Made by a program: the position numbers and the translations under genes. 64,000 nt of DNA from Paenibacillus paridis (lineage in GTDB: Bacteria; Bacillota; Bacilli; Paenibacillales; Paenibacillaceae): assembly GCF_006345825.1 (NCBI RefSeq), contig NZ_VCIX01000092.1, positions 372,001 to 436,000 of the forward strand. Direction: 5' to 3'. Below are positions 44,989 through 55,042 of this stretch, piece by piece; the stretch's first letter is position 1; every line of letters starts with the position of its first letter. The notes below the pieces were generated by a model. That model saw only the letters and a list, made by a program, of their open reading frames with translations, had not been told where the DNA came from and did not search any database.

Positions 44989-46650
44989 ATGAGAAAAGTT
45001 CAAAAGTACTTATTCGTCGCATTTACTTTGCTGCTATGTTTCAGTATCGTTGCTTGTTCATCCAACAACAAGAACAACAGTAACAGCAACGATGCAGTCA
45101 ATGGAAATGTGGATGCTTCAAAGGCAGACCCGAATGTGCCCGGTTGGAAAGGGAACACCGAACCAATTAAGTTTGACTGGTACATTAATTTCTCATGGTT
45201 TGGGGCTAAATGGGGCGAAGACCTGACAAGCCAATATATTACGAAGAAAACGGGAGTAAGCGTTAATTTCATCGTACCCCCGGGCAATGAAAACGAAAAG
45301 TTGAATACGATGATTGCCTCGGGTGATCTGCCTGACTTCATTACGATTGACGTGTCCAACGATGCAGTCAAGAAAATGATTGAAGGAGAGTTGGTGCTGC
45401 CGCTTAACCAGTTGGCTGACCAATATGATCCGTACTTCTACAACGTAGCCGATCCAGCCAAGATGGCATGGCTGAAGCATGACGACGGAAATTTATACGG
45501 CTATCCCAATGCGTCTTCTTCTTCCGAGGACTTCAAGAAATATGGTCAAAACTTCACTTCTGCCCAAACCTTCCTTGTCAAAAAAGACATGTATGAAGCA
45601 ATCGGCAGCCCTGACATGAGAACGCCGGAAGGCTTCCTGAACGCGCTGAAAGCAGCAAAGGAGAAGTTTCCCGAGGTAAACGGACAGCCGCTTATTCCAC
45701 TGGGACTCCAAGAGTTTACTGATATCGGAAACAATGCATTGGGTGATCATCTCATGAACTTCTTGGCGCTGCCAAGAGAGAAAGACGGTAAAGTGTATGA
45801 CCGTACGAGTGACCCTGATTACGTAACATGGCTCAAAACTTTCCGGAAAGCAAACGAATTGGGCCTTTTGTCCAAAGATATTTATATTGATAAACGCCCT
45901 CAAATGGAAGAGAAAATTGCGCAAGGACGCTATTTCGCGATGCTTTATCAACGGACGGATATGTCAGCGCAAAATGCAACATTGTACCAGCAAGACCCGA
46001 ATAGTGTATATATCGCGGTAGACGGGCCGGCAAACCTTAATTTGGATCAGCCTACGCTCTCCGGCCCGGGGATTGGCGGCTGGACGCTAACGATGATCTC
46101 TAAAAAGGTAAAAGACAAGGAAAGAGCGATGCAATTCTTGTCTTACTTGATCAGCGAAGAAGGGCAAAAGGATGCTTCTTTAGGAGAAAAAGGGGTAACC
46201 TATGATTCCATTGACGGTAAAGACCAATTGAAGCCTGAAGTTGTAGAGCTAATGAATAAAGATGGTGCTGCTTCTGGGAAAAAATATGGAGTCAGCTATC
46301 AATATTGGATGCTGATGGATACGAATATGAGAATGCAATGGGATCCGATGGCTGTAGAGCCGGGTAAACAGGTGGAGGATTGGACGAAAGGGAAAACGGT
46401 AAGCTTCAGCCTCTATGACGGTATTAATCCGACAGGCACCTCCGAAGAAGGAATCATTGCAAATAAGGTTAACCAAGCGTGGGGCAAGGCTCTTCCCAAG
46501 CTGATGTTTGCAAAAACGGACGTTGAATTCGATAAAATCTTTGCTGAGTACATCGATTTCCGGAAGGCTGCGGGATATGATAAAGTAGAAGCTTATCAAA
46601 ATGCCCAAATGGAAAAAAACAAAGAAAAAATGAAAGAATTGAATCAATAA
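44989..46650 (+). CDS. Sugar-binding lipoprotein of ABC importer, LplA type
   Basis: A 553-residue solute-binding protein with a lipoprotein signal (MRKVQKYLFVAF...SIVAC, lipid-modified Cys23). It probably delivers oligosaccharides to the permeases encoded just before. A short hairpin after the stop (46666-46689) separates it from the sensor kinase gene. ATG follows AGGGG about 7 bp away. Confidence 0.92.
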   Translation: MRKVQKYLFVAFTLLLCFSIVACSSNNKNNSNSNDAVNGNVDASKADPNVPGWKGNTEPIKFDWYINFSWFGAKWGEDLTSQYITKKTGVSVNFIVPPGNENEKLNTMIASGDLPDFITIDVSNDAVKKMIEGELVLPLNQLADQYDPYFYNVADPAKMAWLKHDDGNLYGYPNASSSSEDFKKYGQNFTSAQTFLVKKDMYEAIGSPDMRTPEGFLNALKAAKEKFPEVNGQPLIPLGLQEFTDIGNNALGDHLMNFLALPREKDGKVYDRTSDPDYVTWLKTFRKANELGLLSKDIYIDKRPQMEEKIAQGRYFAMLYQRTDMSAQNATLYQQDPNSVYIAVDGPANLNLDQPTLSGPGIGGWTLTMISKKVKDKERAMQFLSYLISEEGQKDASLGEKGVTYDSIDGKDQLKPEVVELMNKDGAASGKKYGVSYQYWMLMDTNMRMQWDPMAVEPGKQVEDWTKGKTVSFSLYDGINPTGTSEEGIIANKVNQAWGKALPKLMFAKTDVEFDKIFAEYIDFRKAAGYDKVEAYQNAQMEKNKEKMKELNQ

Positions 46651-46665
46651 GTGTGATCAGGGAGT

Positions 46666-46689
46666 GCCGGAAACCGAAAGGTTTCCGGC
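46666..46689 (+). terminator. Hairpin between the lipoprotein and kinase genes
   Basis: Perfect 10-bp stem GCCGGAAACC/GGTTTCCGGC with a GAAA tetraloop; the tail TGCTTCAT is poor in T. It may reduce read-through or stabilise the upstream mRNA. Confidence 0.6.
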
Positions 46690-46738
46690 TGCTTCATGTT
46701 ATGATAACGGCTCGGCGGACGGAAGGTGAATGAGAACC

Positions 46739-48598
46739 ATGTGGCGGTTTTTTACCCTATTCGATAGGCTAAAACATGCATTTGATAGCCTATCCATTCA
46801 AATGAAGCTGATTGGAGCATATATCCTTATTATCCTTGTTCCAGTCATTATTCTCTCCAATTATTTATTTAACGAATTTTATGAAAATACGATAAAAGAT
46901 ATCATAAAAGAAAACCAATTTGTGATGGAAAGCGAAAAACAGGAGATTTTGAACAAGATGGATATCATGGAAAGAACAGCTCAGCTAACGATATCCGATG
47001 ACAAATTACTCGAATACGCAAGTACGCAAAGAGAGCTGCCTTCCCCTGAATTAATGGAGTTCGAATCAACTTCTTATTCTTATCTTCAACGAGTGTTGTT
47101 CAATAACCCAGACATTGCTAATATCCATTTTTTTGTGAGAAATCAATTCCTCAATGAAATATGGCCTGTGATTTATAAAGAGGCGCGGGTAACGGAAAGA
47201 TCTTGGTACAAAGCTGCGTTAGAGGAACAGGAAGATGTGACATGGAAAATATTGGTCGATGAAAAAGATGTGTTGGATCGCAGTCCTGTGGAAAGCAAAC
47301 AGTCAAACTCCTATTTCTCTTTTATTAGGAAAATCAATTATCCTTCAAACCGCTATTTGGGGATTGTAAAAGTAGATATGAAAATCGAGGATTTTTTCAA
47401 TAGAGCATATACTAATGTGCCTGACCGGCCATCCTGGTTTTTTATTTTGGACAAGCAAGACCGCCTATACACCAACATGACGACTGCAATATCCGAATTT
47501 GAGCAAAGCAATAGGATCGCAAAGGTTAGAACGCAACAAAAAGAAGGAGTCTCTTCCTTTCTATCCTCAGATGATGAATCGGATTCATTATATGTAATCG
47601 GGCATATCGACAAACTGAATGTTGATATTGTTAATGTCATTTCCTTGCAAGCGACCTATTCGAAGATTGATCATACGAGAAATACGGTCATCCTGGTTGT
47701 CGTTGTTCTGCTTATTCTTCTGGCGATTACCACGTTCTTTATGCAGTCAATGGTTTTGAAGAAGCTTCATATTTTGCGCGACTCCATGAAAAAGGTGCGA
47801 AAAGGCGACTTCAATGTAGACATCCAGGTCAAAGGCGGGGATGAAGTCGGTGAATTGGCCCATCATTTCAGACAAATGCTGAAGAAGATCAACGAGCTGA
47901 TTGTGGAGGCAGTCGACCGGGGTGCTGCTACAAAAGAAGCGGAGCTACAGTCGTTACGCAACCAAATTGATGCCCATTTCTTGTATAACACGCTGGAGAA
48001 TTTGAAGATGCTCGCGGAGATCGAGAGTCAATATCGGATATCCGACGCCTTAACCTCGCTTGGAAGTATTATGCGCTACAACTTGAAATGGACGCATGAC
48101 CGAGTTCAAATGCGGCATGAAATTAAACATATTGAGCATTATATCTCCATCATGAATATCCGTTACGACGGAAAACTGCAGCTTGAGATGGAAATACCGG
48201 ATACGTATATGGATCATGAATTGTTGAAAATGTCGCTGCAGCCCATCGTCGAGAATGCGTTAAAGCACGGCATATATTTGGAACTTATGAAAAAAGGCAT
48301 GCTCATCATACACATTCGTGCATTCGTTCTCGAAGAATCGTTTTATGTGGAAGTATCCGACAACGGGATCGGGATATCGGAGGATAAACTCCGTAAGCTT
48401 CATGAAAGACTGGTCACAGATGATGTGAAATTTACCGCGCAGATCCGAGAGGATAAGGCGATGGAACAGGTAAGCAGCGGCATTGGGCTTCGAAATGTAC
48501 ATCAACGGATTCAAATGTATTACGGTTATGAAAATGGATTGCGTATCGTGAGCGAACAGGGGAGATACACCAAAGTGATCATCAAGATGCCCTTATGA
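46739..48598 (+). CDS. YesM-type sensor histidine kinase
   Basis: A ~619-residue kinase: TM1 about residues 20-43, an outside sensor, TM2 about 315-340, HAMP, His_kinase with phospho-acceptor His413 in IDAHFLYNTLEN, and HATPase (PIVENALKHG, DNGIGIS, GIGLRNVHQR). An ATG at 46730 is possible, but GGAAGGTG lies too close to it; 46739 is preferred with modest certainty. It overlaps the next gene region by a few bases and is coupled to the AraC-type regulator. It probably senses the same glycan as the importer. Confidence 0.93.
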   Translation: MWRFFTLFDRLKHAFDSLSIQMKLIGAYILIILVPVIILSNYLFNEFYENTIKDIIKENQFVMESEKQEILNKMDIMERTAQLTISDDKLLEYASTQRELPSPELMEFESTSYSYLQRVLFNNPDIANIHFFVRNQFLNEIWPVIYKEARVTERSWYKAALEEQEDVTWKILVDEKDVLDRSPVESKQSNSYFSFIRKINYPSNRYLGIVKVDMKIEDFFNRAYTNVPDRPSWFFILDKQDRLYTNMTTAISEFEQSNRIAKVRTQQKEGVSSFLSSDDESDSLYVIGHIDKLNVDIVNVISLQATYSKIDHTRNTVILVVVVLLILLAITTFFMQSMVLKKLHILRDSMKKVRKGDFNVDIQVKGGDEVGELAHHFRQMLKKINELIVEAVDRGAATKEAELQSLRNQIDAHFLYNTLENLKMLAEIESQYRISDALTSLGSIMRYNLKWTHDRVQMRHEIKHIEHYISIMNIRYDGKLQLEMEIPDTYMDHELLKMSLQPIVENALKHGIYLELMKKGMLIIHIRAFVLEESFYVEVSDNGIGISEDKLRKLHERLVTDDVKFTAQIREDKAMEQVSSGIGLRNVHQRIQMYYGYENGLRIVSEQGRYTKVIIKMPL

Positions 48599-48621
48599 TG
48601 AATAAAGGAGAGAACGGTTTC

Positions 48622-50187
48622 ATGAGAAAACTGCTTATCGTTGATGATGAAAAGAACATTCGAGTTGGTTTAAAAGCCATGATTGAACGAGAGTATAAAG
48701 ACAGTTACGAGATTTTATTGGCAACTGATGGCTTTGAAGCGCTTCAAATGGTGCAAACGATGGAGATTGATATTATGCTAACCGATATCAGCATGCCGGA
48801 GATGGATGGGATTCAGTTAATTAAGCTGCTCGAGGAATGTCCAAAGAAACCTATTATCGTCATTGTTAGCGGTTATGACGATTTTTCATATGCAAAGGCA
48901 GCTATTCATTATGATGTGAAGGAATATTTATTGAAGCCTGTGTTACGGGAAGAGCTTAGCGATACGATTGAACGAATAGAAGAAGAACTGCAGCGCAGGG
49001 AAGAAGTATCTGTAGCGTTAACTTCTTCGACGCAGCAATTGGAAGAATACAAGGAAAGCCAGCTGTTTTATTTTTGCACGAACCCTTTATTGGAATCGGA
49101 GGAAATAAGGGGAAAACTGTATCCTCTTGGCCTTGATTGGCTTGACTCCGGCTTCCGGATCATCATTATCAAATATGCGGGAGATTTGCAGGCCCTCGGG
49201 ACCAATGTATTCAAAGCGCAAGTGGAGGGGTTATTGGAGAAAGCAAAGCCTTCACTGGGATTTCAAATGGCCCGTTTTTTCGATCGCAGCGGCCGTGCGG
49301 TCGTCCTCACAGAAGGCGAACTATTATTTAAGCGCCTGACGGATAGGTTAGCATTATCTGAATTCAATTATGTTCTTGCTGTGAGCGGCTTCCATTTAAG
49401 CATAGAAAGCCTTCATCCTGCCTATGAGGAAGCAACTCACGCTATGAAATATACATTCCTTCGATCAACCCCAGGAATGGAGCTGTTTGAAGATATTAAG
49501 GAAAGAAACTGCGATTTTGACGTTCCGGTCAGCAAGATAAAAATCATCGCGAATATGCTTGGCGCAGGCCGAGAGAAAGAACTTATAAAGCTGCTGCATG
49601 AAGTATTGGATCTCAATGAAATTGTTAGCTTTGATATCCATTATCTCGAAGAGATTAGCAAAAATCTCAATGAATTTGTATTTGATTATGTCTTTCATCT
49701 TTACGGCAAAGAATCTGTTGATATTTTAAAACGTTATAAAGCGGTAGGGAATTTATATAATTTTGCCTATTTTCAAGATTACTATCGTGAAGTGGAAGGC
49801 CTTCTCATGTTGGTCAATGAGTATATCAAAACACTCAAATCGGCAAAAATTGATAATAAGGAAATAAAAGAAGCACTGCAATATATTCATGAAAATTATA
49901 ACAAAAATATTAGTATGACGATCATATCGAACATGGTTTCTTTTAATTACTATTATTTTAGTCAAGCCTTTCGGGAGTATACGGGAGAAAACTTCGTAAA
50001 TTACATTAAAAAATATCGGATTGGTAAAGCAAAGCAACTGCTGGAAACAACCAATGATAAAATTTATGAAATCGCTGCAAATGTTGGCTTCGAAAATACT
50101 AAAAATTTCAATCGGGTGTTTAAGGACATCGAAGGGATTAGTCCTATGGAATACCGAAACCAGAAGAGAATATTAATGGGTAATTAG
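48622..50187 (+). CDS. YesN-type response regulator with AraC DNA-binding domain
   Basis: A 521-residue regulator: receiver with phospho-acceptor Asp55 in IMLTDISMP and Lys in YLLKPV, a middle part of unknown role, and a C-terminal AraC double helix-turn-helix (NISMTIISNMVSFNYYYFSQAFREY, IYEIAANVGFENTKNFNRVFK). ATG 48622 is chosen over 48595 because AAAGGAG precedes it (spacer 11). It is the last gene of the operon and may control the operon itself and the SLH gene at 54700, whose promoter carries two 20-bp-spaced repeats (inference). Confidence 0.93.
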   Translation: MRKLLIVDDEKNIRVGLKAMIEREYKDSYEILLATDGFEALQMVQTMEIDIMLTDISMPEMDGIQLIKLLEECPKKPIIVIVSGYDDFSYAKAAIHYDVKEYLLKPVLREELSDTIERIEEELQRREEVSVALTSSTQQLEEYKESQLFYFCTNPLLESEEIRGKLYPLGLDWLDSGFRIIIIKYAGDLQALGTNVFKAQVEGLLEKAKPSLGFQMARFFDRSGRAVVLTEGELLFKRLTDRLALSEFNYVLAVSGFHLSIESLHPAYEEATHAMKYTFLRSTPGMELFEDIKERNCDFDVPVSKIKIIANMLGAGREKELIKLLHEVLDLNEIVSFDIHYLEEISKNLNEFVFDYVFHLYGKESVDILKRYKAVGNLYNFAYFQDYYREVEGLLMLVNEYIKTLKSAKIDNKEIKEALQYIHENYNKNISMTIISNMVSFNYYYFSQAFREYTGENFVNYIKKYRIGKAKQLLETTNDKIYEIAANVGFENTKNFNRVFKDIEGISPMEYRNQKRILMGN

Positions 50188-50220
50188 GTTGAAGGCATGA
50201 ATGCAAGGTGATATTTTTAA

Positions 50221-50258
50221 AAAAAGATCCAATGCCTCTAAATGCATTGGATCTTTTT
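50221..50258. terminator. Bidirectional terminator between convergent regulator and SLH genes
   Basis: Perfect 15-bp stem AAAAAGATCCAATGC/GCATTGGATCTTTTT with an 8-base loop; T-runs on both strands. Confidence 0.92.
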
Positions 50259-50263
50259 GTATC

Positions 50264-53200
50264 TTAAATCAATTTTGAACTTTGAAGAAAACGTTCGATA
50301 AGGACTGCCGTCTCGGCACGCGTAAGTATGCCTTTCGGGGCGAGAAGAGTAGGAGTTCTTCCTGAAATAATGCCAGACTCCAAACCGTCAGCAATGCTGC
50401 TTATTGCCCAAGCAGAAATCTCATGCTGATCGGCAAACGGCTGAATCGTCTCATGGGAAGTGCCAGTCGAAGCTTCGGATTTCAGCCCTGTTAAGGTCAT
50501 TGCCTTCCGAATCATCAGCATCGCTTGTTCACGAGTCATTTGGTCATCCGGTCGGAAGGAGCCGTCAGTAAACCCGTTAATCAAGTTATACTCGTAAGCC
50601 GTTTGAACGGCGCTGCTGTACCAATCGGATACTTCCACATCCGTAAAGGTGGTTTCTTTGCTTGATTGCTTCATGCCCAGTGCTCGTACCATCAACGCTA
50701 CAAACTCCGCGCGTGTGATGGTATGATTCGGGTTATACCTGTTGCCGCCTTCTCCATTGATAATCATTCGGGCACCCATATTGTTTACGGATTCTTTTGC
50801 CCAGTGATTCTCCATATCAACAAATTCTATAGGCTTTGAAACTAAAGCGTAGGTACTGTTAGATAAGCTATTCAGAACAGCGACGAGCTTTCCGTTCATA
50901 GAGGCGATCTTAGTCGGGATATGACGAACCGATCCGTTCATTTCCACAACGACCCCTGTTGAAATTTGGCTTGGATCGATCCCTTCTGGAATGTTGAAAG
51001 ATCGTTCCACAAACCGGCTATACGTTGTAATTTCCTCTTTATGCTCTCCGTACGTAGCGAACACATGGAAATCGAGTGGAGGAGCAAGCAGTTTAAATGA
51101 ACCGTCTTTTGCTGCTTGTTCAACAACATGAATCATGTCCGTTGAAGGAACCGCGATCTCTAGCCTAATTTTAATATCCTGTAGTAATGCATGTCTGCTG
51201 AATCGGGCTAGAACATCGTCAATTCGGATATGCTTTGCTGGCAGGGTTAATGCAGCAAGCGGGGTTCTAATTTCTAAAATGGCCTGCTTTTCTTCCATTA
51301 GTTTAAGCAATATTGCACTTAGTTGACCCGCAATGACAACACTGTCAATTACAACCGGTATAGAGACGAGAAGGCCTTCTTCTCCGGCCTTAAGTTTTTC
51401 TGAAAGAACTGCTTCGTTTAAAACGATCGTAGTTATTTGTTTTCCGTTGATAGTTTCAGTCGTCGCCTTTCCAGCGTTAATCGATTTTCCATTGACCAGG
51501 ATGGTTGCATCATCTATTTGAGCATTTGCGTTAGTTGGCGGTGAAAGCACTTCGGGTGTTATTCCGCTAACGACCAAATCAAGAATCGTTTCACTTGCAC
51601 CAGACATATAGCCGGCCGAAAGAGCAATGCCATTTTCTTTAGTTCCATTTTCATAATGAAAGAGTTGAGCTGCTTGCTTCTTTGCTGTGTCATTCAGAGA
51701 AATGGTAATCGTATCGGTTGCAACATTCAGGTGTTTAACCTTGGAGGAGTCAAGAACAAGAATGCTATCCGTTCCTTTAATGGCAATTTTGCTCCAATTC
51801 AGCTCCGTTGAATCGTAATTTCTGCCAGAAAACTTCAATGCTCCGGCTTCACCATCATAAGAAGCGTGATAGGTGACGGGCATACGTTCCACGTAGTAAA
51901 GCTTATAGCCGGATTTTTGTGCTTCTCCTTTCTTCACGCCTTCGCCTAACCCGTTAATGATATGATTTGTCCCCCCGTTGGCTCCCAAAGAAACGATAGC
52001 TGCATGTTTTACTGTTGAACCATCGGGTACCTCGATCGCATTTTCCACTTCAACCCATTCCGGGTTCTTGACGAACACATCATAAACGCCTAGCGCTACC
52101 GCATAATGAGATTTGACATGGTCAGAGACCTTATAGGATGCAAAGCCTTTAACTGTGCCGTCCTGGCTCATATAATCAGCTTGAGATGGCGGGTCATATG
52201 GAATTTCGCTCTGATAAAAATAGGTTTTTCCATTCTCGCCGTTCCATAGAGTCTGGTATTCCTGAAAATGTTCTACAAACAGCCCGTAGATCGTCACGTC
52301 GTCCCCGTTCACGATGACGCCATTTTTAGCAACGTTTTTTGTCCACCCCGTGCTGTTTGAATTCATTCCATGATCGGCACGCCACAGCCAGAAGTGGTCG
52401 CCGATTACATCACTGCTGTTAATTTCAACGGAAACCTCCGCTTTGCCGTCAACGGCTCCTCCAATGCGAGTAAATACATCCGCCAAAAGCGTCGGATTTG
52501 CGCTATGGTCTGCTGATGCATCTTCCGGTCCGACTTGAAGCAAATGCTCGGAACCGGCTTCACCTGCATCGATTAATATGCCTGCCAGCGTAACGCCATC
52601 TACATCGGCAATCTGGATGGCGTCGTTTCCGCTTGTCGGGACGATTGTCGCCATTCCTATTCCTAAAACAACCGTATTCGCTTTGTTTACTTGAAGCGGT
52701 TTATCGATCTTGTATATTCCTGGCGTTAGAAGCAGATGTTTGCCTTGAGATAGCGCTGCGTTAATCGTATCTGCCGTATCCACGTCTGCTCTTAATACAT
52801 AGAAATCATCGATGGATATCGATGTACCAACGCCAGGATTGCCTTCCGACCAAGACACGCCAGTTGAATTTTTTCGGATGCCTGGAACGAACACTTCATA
52901 CTCGCCGTTATTGCTGTTCATATAGAGAAACGGCTTTTCTCTAACGACCGGCGTTTGATTTTCAACGGTATAGGAGGCATAAGAAGTCGTATGCCAGTCG
53001 GTTGATTCGGTTGGAGCGTTTTCCACGCCTACAAAGAGCATATTCCAAACCCCTCCGAACCAGCTCTCGGTCATCGTATTATTCCGAAGGAAATATTGTT
53101 GCTGGGAAAAAGAACCCGTCTGGCCCGTAATAAAGCTGTCTGCCAAGAATCCGCCGCTAGCATACTTTTGGTTATCGTCAAATTGCAATTTCCCATTTAC

Positions 53201-54700
53201 ATAAAGCCTTCTAGCGGGTGCTGCCTGTGATGCCGCCCACATCACTTCGTTGGCAGGGTTCCCCGCGTTAATCCCGATGTTCTCGACGGAGCGCCAAAAA
53301 TTCGTCAATGAGTTATATTCCGAAGCAGCTACTTGAATCTTCGGAACAATGGTTTCAAGAGGGGTAGCGCCCAGACCATAAACAGACGTATAATAGCCGA
53401 CATCGATGGGATCAATATTATAGTTCCCCGGTTTAAATAAGTAAGCGTACCGATCAGTGTTAAATTCAGCCAAAGCCATCGGTTTCATTTTGGCAGCCGT
53501 TTCGGCTGTCATGCGATTAATCATTGCCTGATCGTCTGTCTGGCTATAGATGGTCATCGTATCGCCAAAAAGCTTCCCTTCCAACGAGACATCCTCGGAA
53601 AAATCCGATCTATCGCCATTCTCTTTGACAAAACGAACCTTGTAATAGTAACGGTATTTTTCCCCGGCAACGGGATCGTTAAACGATGGGGTTTCTGAAT
53701 TCCCAATTAACGTATAGTGGCTATATTTTCCTGTCGCCCGATAGATTTCATAGCCGGAGGCGCTATCCACTGCTGACCATGAAAGCGAAATGATATCATC
53801 GGCTTCGTTAATGATCAGATCGGCAACGGCCAGTTTGGTTTTCATCGACAGTACGTCACTAAACTCGGATTCGCCTATTGAGTTGACTGCTTTGATTTTG
53901 TAGTAATACGTTACGTCTTGCATTAATTCATGATCTGTAAATTGGGTGGCCCCCGTAGTCGAGCCTATTTTCAAATATTCTCCGTCTTCTACGTCAGAAC
54001 GGTAGATATCAAAATGGGTGTAATTGTTGTTTTGAGCCGACCATTGGAACGAGAGGGAGTGTTCTTGACTATCCACCGTCTTCAAATCAATAGGTACATG
54101 GGGCACGATATTTAAATTCTCCTTATACAAATGTATTTCCGATACGGACCATGGTGTTGCGCCGGGCTCTTGATCAGCCCCGTTCGTCAAGGCTTGAAGC
54201 CATATGCTGCGCGCGGTGATAGATTCTTCTAGTTCAATCGTAATCGTATCCCCTGATAGGCTATAGTCTGTATACTCACCAATCGTACGTTTAGACTGAG
54301 GAACATCAGGAGGCGAAGACAAAGCCGTAGTGGAATATTCCAACCTGAAGCGATAAGGCATTTCTCCGTTAGCAGTTGATTTTAGTTGTATTTTCTTGAA
54401 GGTTTCCTCCTGATCCAAACCAATCATGATTAAATCTCCATGCGTGTAGACTTGTCCTGTCGCAAGTGGGGAGTTGTGACCCTCAGCTTGAAGGTTCCCA
54501 TTGACCAGTTTTTTAGCCATATTTTCGTTCCAATCAAAATACCAGCTGCCCCAGACGAAATCGCCGTAGTAGACATCGCCCGAAACCGTGCTAATTTCTG
54601 CGTATTCTGTCGATGCGGATACCGTTGTTAGCTGACCGATGCTTGTCAGCAGCGAGAAACACAGGCAGATCGCCAACGTTAATGCCAACTTCTTTTTCAA
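50264..54700 (-). CDS. SLH-anchored beta-helix surface protein
   Basis: A 1478-residue exported protein: signal peptide (1-30), a galactose-binding-like N-terminal domain (35-195), two FN3 domains (205-290, 295-375), a double beta-helix region (about 380-1000), a stalk (1070-1290) and three SLH repeats. The central part (NAALSQGKHLLLTPGIYKI, VVLGIGMATIVPT, GVTLAGILIDAG) resembles a beta-helix family that is often labelled adenylyl cyclase in Actinobacteria but has the build of GH55-like enzymes; I consider a glycosidase more likely. The start is TTG with AGGGGGA 7 bp upstream. Probably displayed on the surface to attack plant polysaccharide. Confidence 0.88.
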   Translation of the reverse strand: MKKKLALTLAICLCFSLLTSIGQLTTVSASTEYAEISTVSGDVYYGDFVWGSWYFDWNENMAKKLVNGNLQAEGHNSPLATGQVYTHGDLIMIGLDQEETFKKIQLKSTANGEMPYRFRLEYSTTALSSPPDVPQSKRTIGEYTDYSLSGDTITIELEESITARSIWLQALTNGADQEPGATPWSVSEIHLYKENLNIVPHVPIDLKTVDSQEHSLSFQWSAQNNNYTHFDIYRSDVEDGEYLKIGSTTGATQFTDHELMQDVTYYYKIKAVNSIGESEFSDVLSMKTKLAVADLIINEADDIISLSWSAVDSASGYEIYRATGKYSHYTLIGNSETPSFNDPVAGEKYRYYYKVRFVKENGDRSDFSEDVSLEGKLFGDTMTIYSQTDDQAMINRMTAETAAKMKPMALAEFNTDRYAYLFKPGNYNIDPIDVGYYTSVYGLGATPLETIVPKIQVAASEYNSLTNFWRSVENIGINAGNPANEVMWAASQAAPARRLYVNGKLQFDDNQKYASGGFLADSFITGQTGSFSQQQYFLRNNTMTESWFGGVWNMLFVGVENAPTESTDWHTTSYASYTVENQTPVVREKPFLYMNSNNGEYEVFVPGIRKNSTGVSWSEGNPGVGTSISIDDFYVLRADVDTADTINAALSQGKHLLLTPGIYKIDKPLQVNKANTVVLGIGMATIVPTSGNDAIQIADVDGVTLAGILIDAGEAGSEHLLQVGPEDASADHSANPTLLADVFTRIGGAVDGKAEVSVEINSSDVIGDHFWLWRADHGMNSNSTGWTKNVAKNGVIVNGDDVTIYGLFVEHFQEYQTLWNGENGKTYFYQSEIPYDPPSQADYMSQDGTVKGFASYKVSDHVKSHYAVALGVYDVFVKNPEWVEVENAIEVPDGSTVKHAAIVSLGANGGTNHIINGLGEGVKKGEAQKSGYKLYYVERMPVTYHASYDGEAGALKFSGRNYDSTELNWSKIAIKGTDSILVLDSSKVKHLNVATDTITISLNDTAKKQAAQLFHYENGTKENGIALSAGYMSGASETILDLVVSGITPEVLSPPTNANAQIDDATILVNGKSINAGKATTETINGKQITTIVLNEAVLSEKLKAGEEGLLVSIPVVIDSVVIAGQLSAILLKLMEEKQAILEIRTPLAALTLPAKHIRIDDVLARFSRHALLQDIKIRLEIAVPSTDMIHVVEQAAKDGSFKLLAPPLDFHVFATYGEHKEEITTYSRFVERSFNIPEGIDPSQISTGVVVEMNGSVRHIPTKIASMNGKLVAVLNSLSNSTYALVSKPIEFVDMENHWAKESVNNMGARMIINGEGGNRYNPNHTITRAEFVALMVRALGMKQSSKETTFTDVEVSDWYSSAVQTAYEYNLINGFTDGSFRPDDQMTREQAMLMIRKAMTLTGLKSEASTGTSHETIQPFADQHEISAWAISSIADGLESGIISGRTPTLLAPKGILTRAETAVLIERFLQSSKLI

Positions 54701-54784
54701 AAAAATTCCCCCTTCACAATCGTTGTATAAAGTTTGTCTTACTCATCAGCTACGGGAACCCCGTGAGTATGTGTAGCCAACATT

Positions 54785-54854
54785 ATTGTATCCGCTTTCA
54801 AATCGCTAATATAGGTACTATATTTAAGGTATAGTGTTGTTATTTAAGATGTAG
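54785..54854 (-). promoter_or_regulatory. SLH gene promoter with 20-bp direct repeats and cre-like site
   Basis: On the + strand TATTTAAGGTATAG (54821) and TATTTAAGATGTAG (54841) lie exactly 20 bp apart, 12 of 14 bases equal. On the - strand a -10 TACAAT (complement of 54785-54790) has a weak -35 TATATT 17 bp upstream, and the repeats lie just beyond it, as for an AraC-type activator. TGTATCCGCTTTCA (54787-54800) is a one-mismatch cre. The palindrome ATATAG-GTA-CTATAT (54809-54823) overlaps the -35. Confidence 0.6.
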
Positions 54855-55042
54855 CGGAGAGTTTTCCATCAAACAGCATTTATGAGAGGCTAGCAAGAAG
54901 TGATCTGGACTCGCAACTGGATTATTCACGAAAGCGACATAGATTTTTGACAAAATGATGAGGGTTTGCTGAGGAACGGCATATAAATGCTGCTATATGG
55001 TAACCTATAGAAGTGAAATTACGGAGAGGAAGTGCCACCGTC

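Noticed and set aside
50264..54700. Adenylyl cyclase as function of the SLH protein
   Set aside because: No cyclase domain is visible; the protein is exported and built from beta-helix, FN3 and SLH domains.
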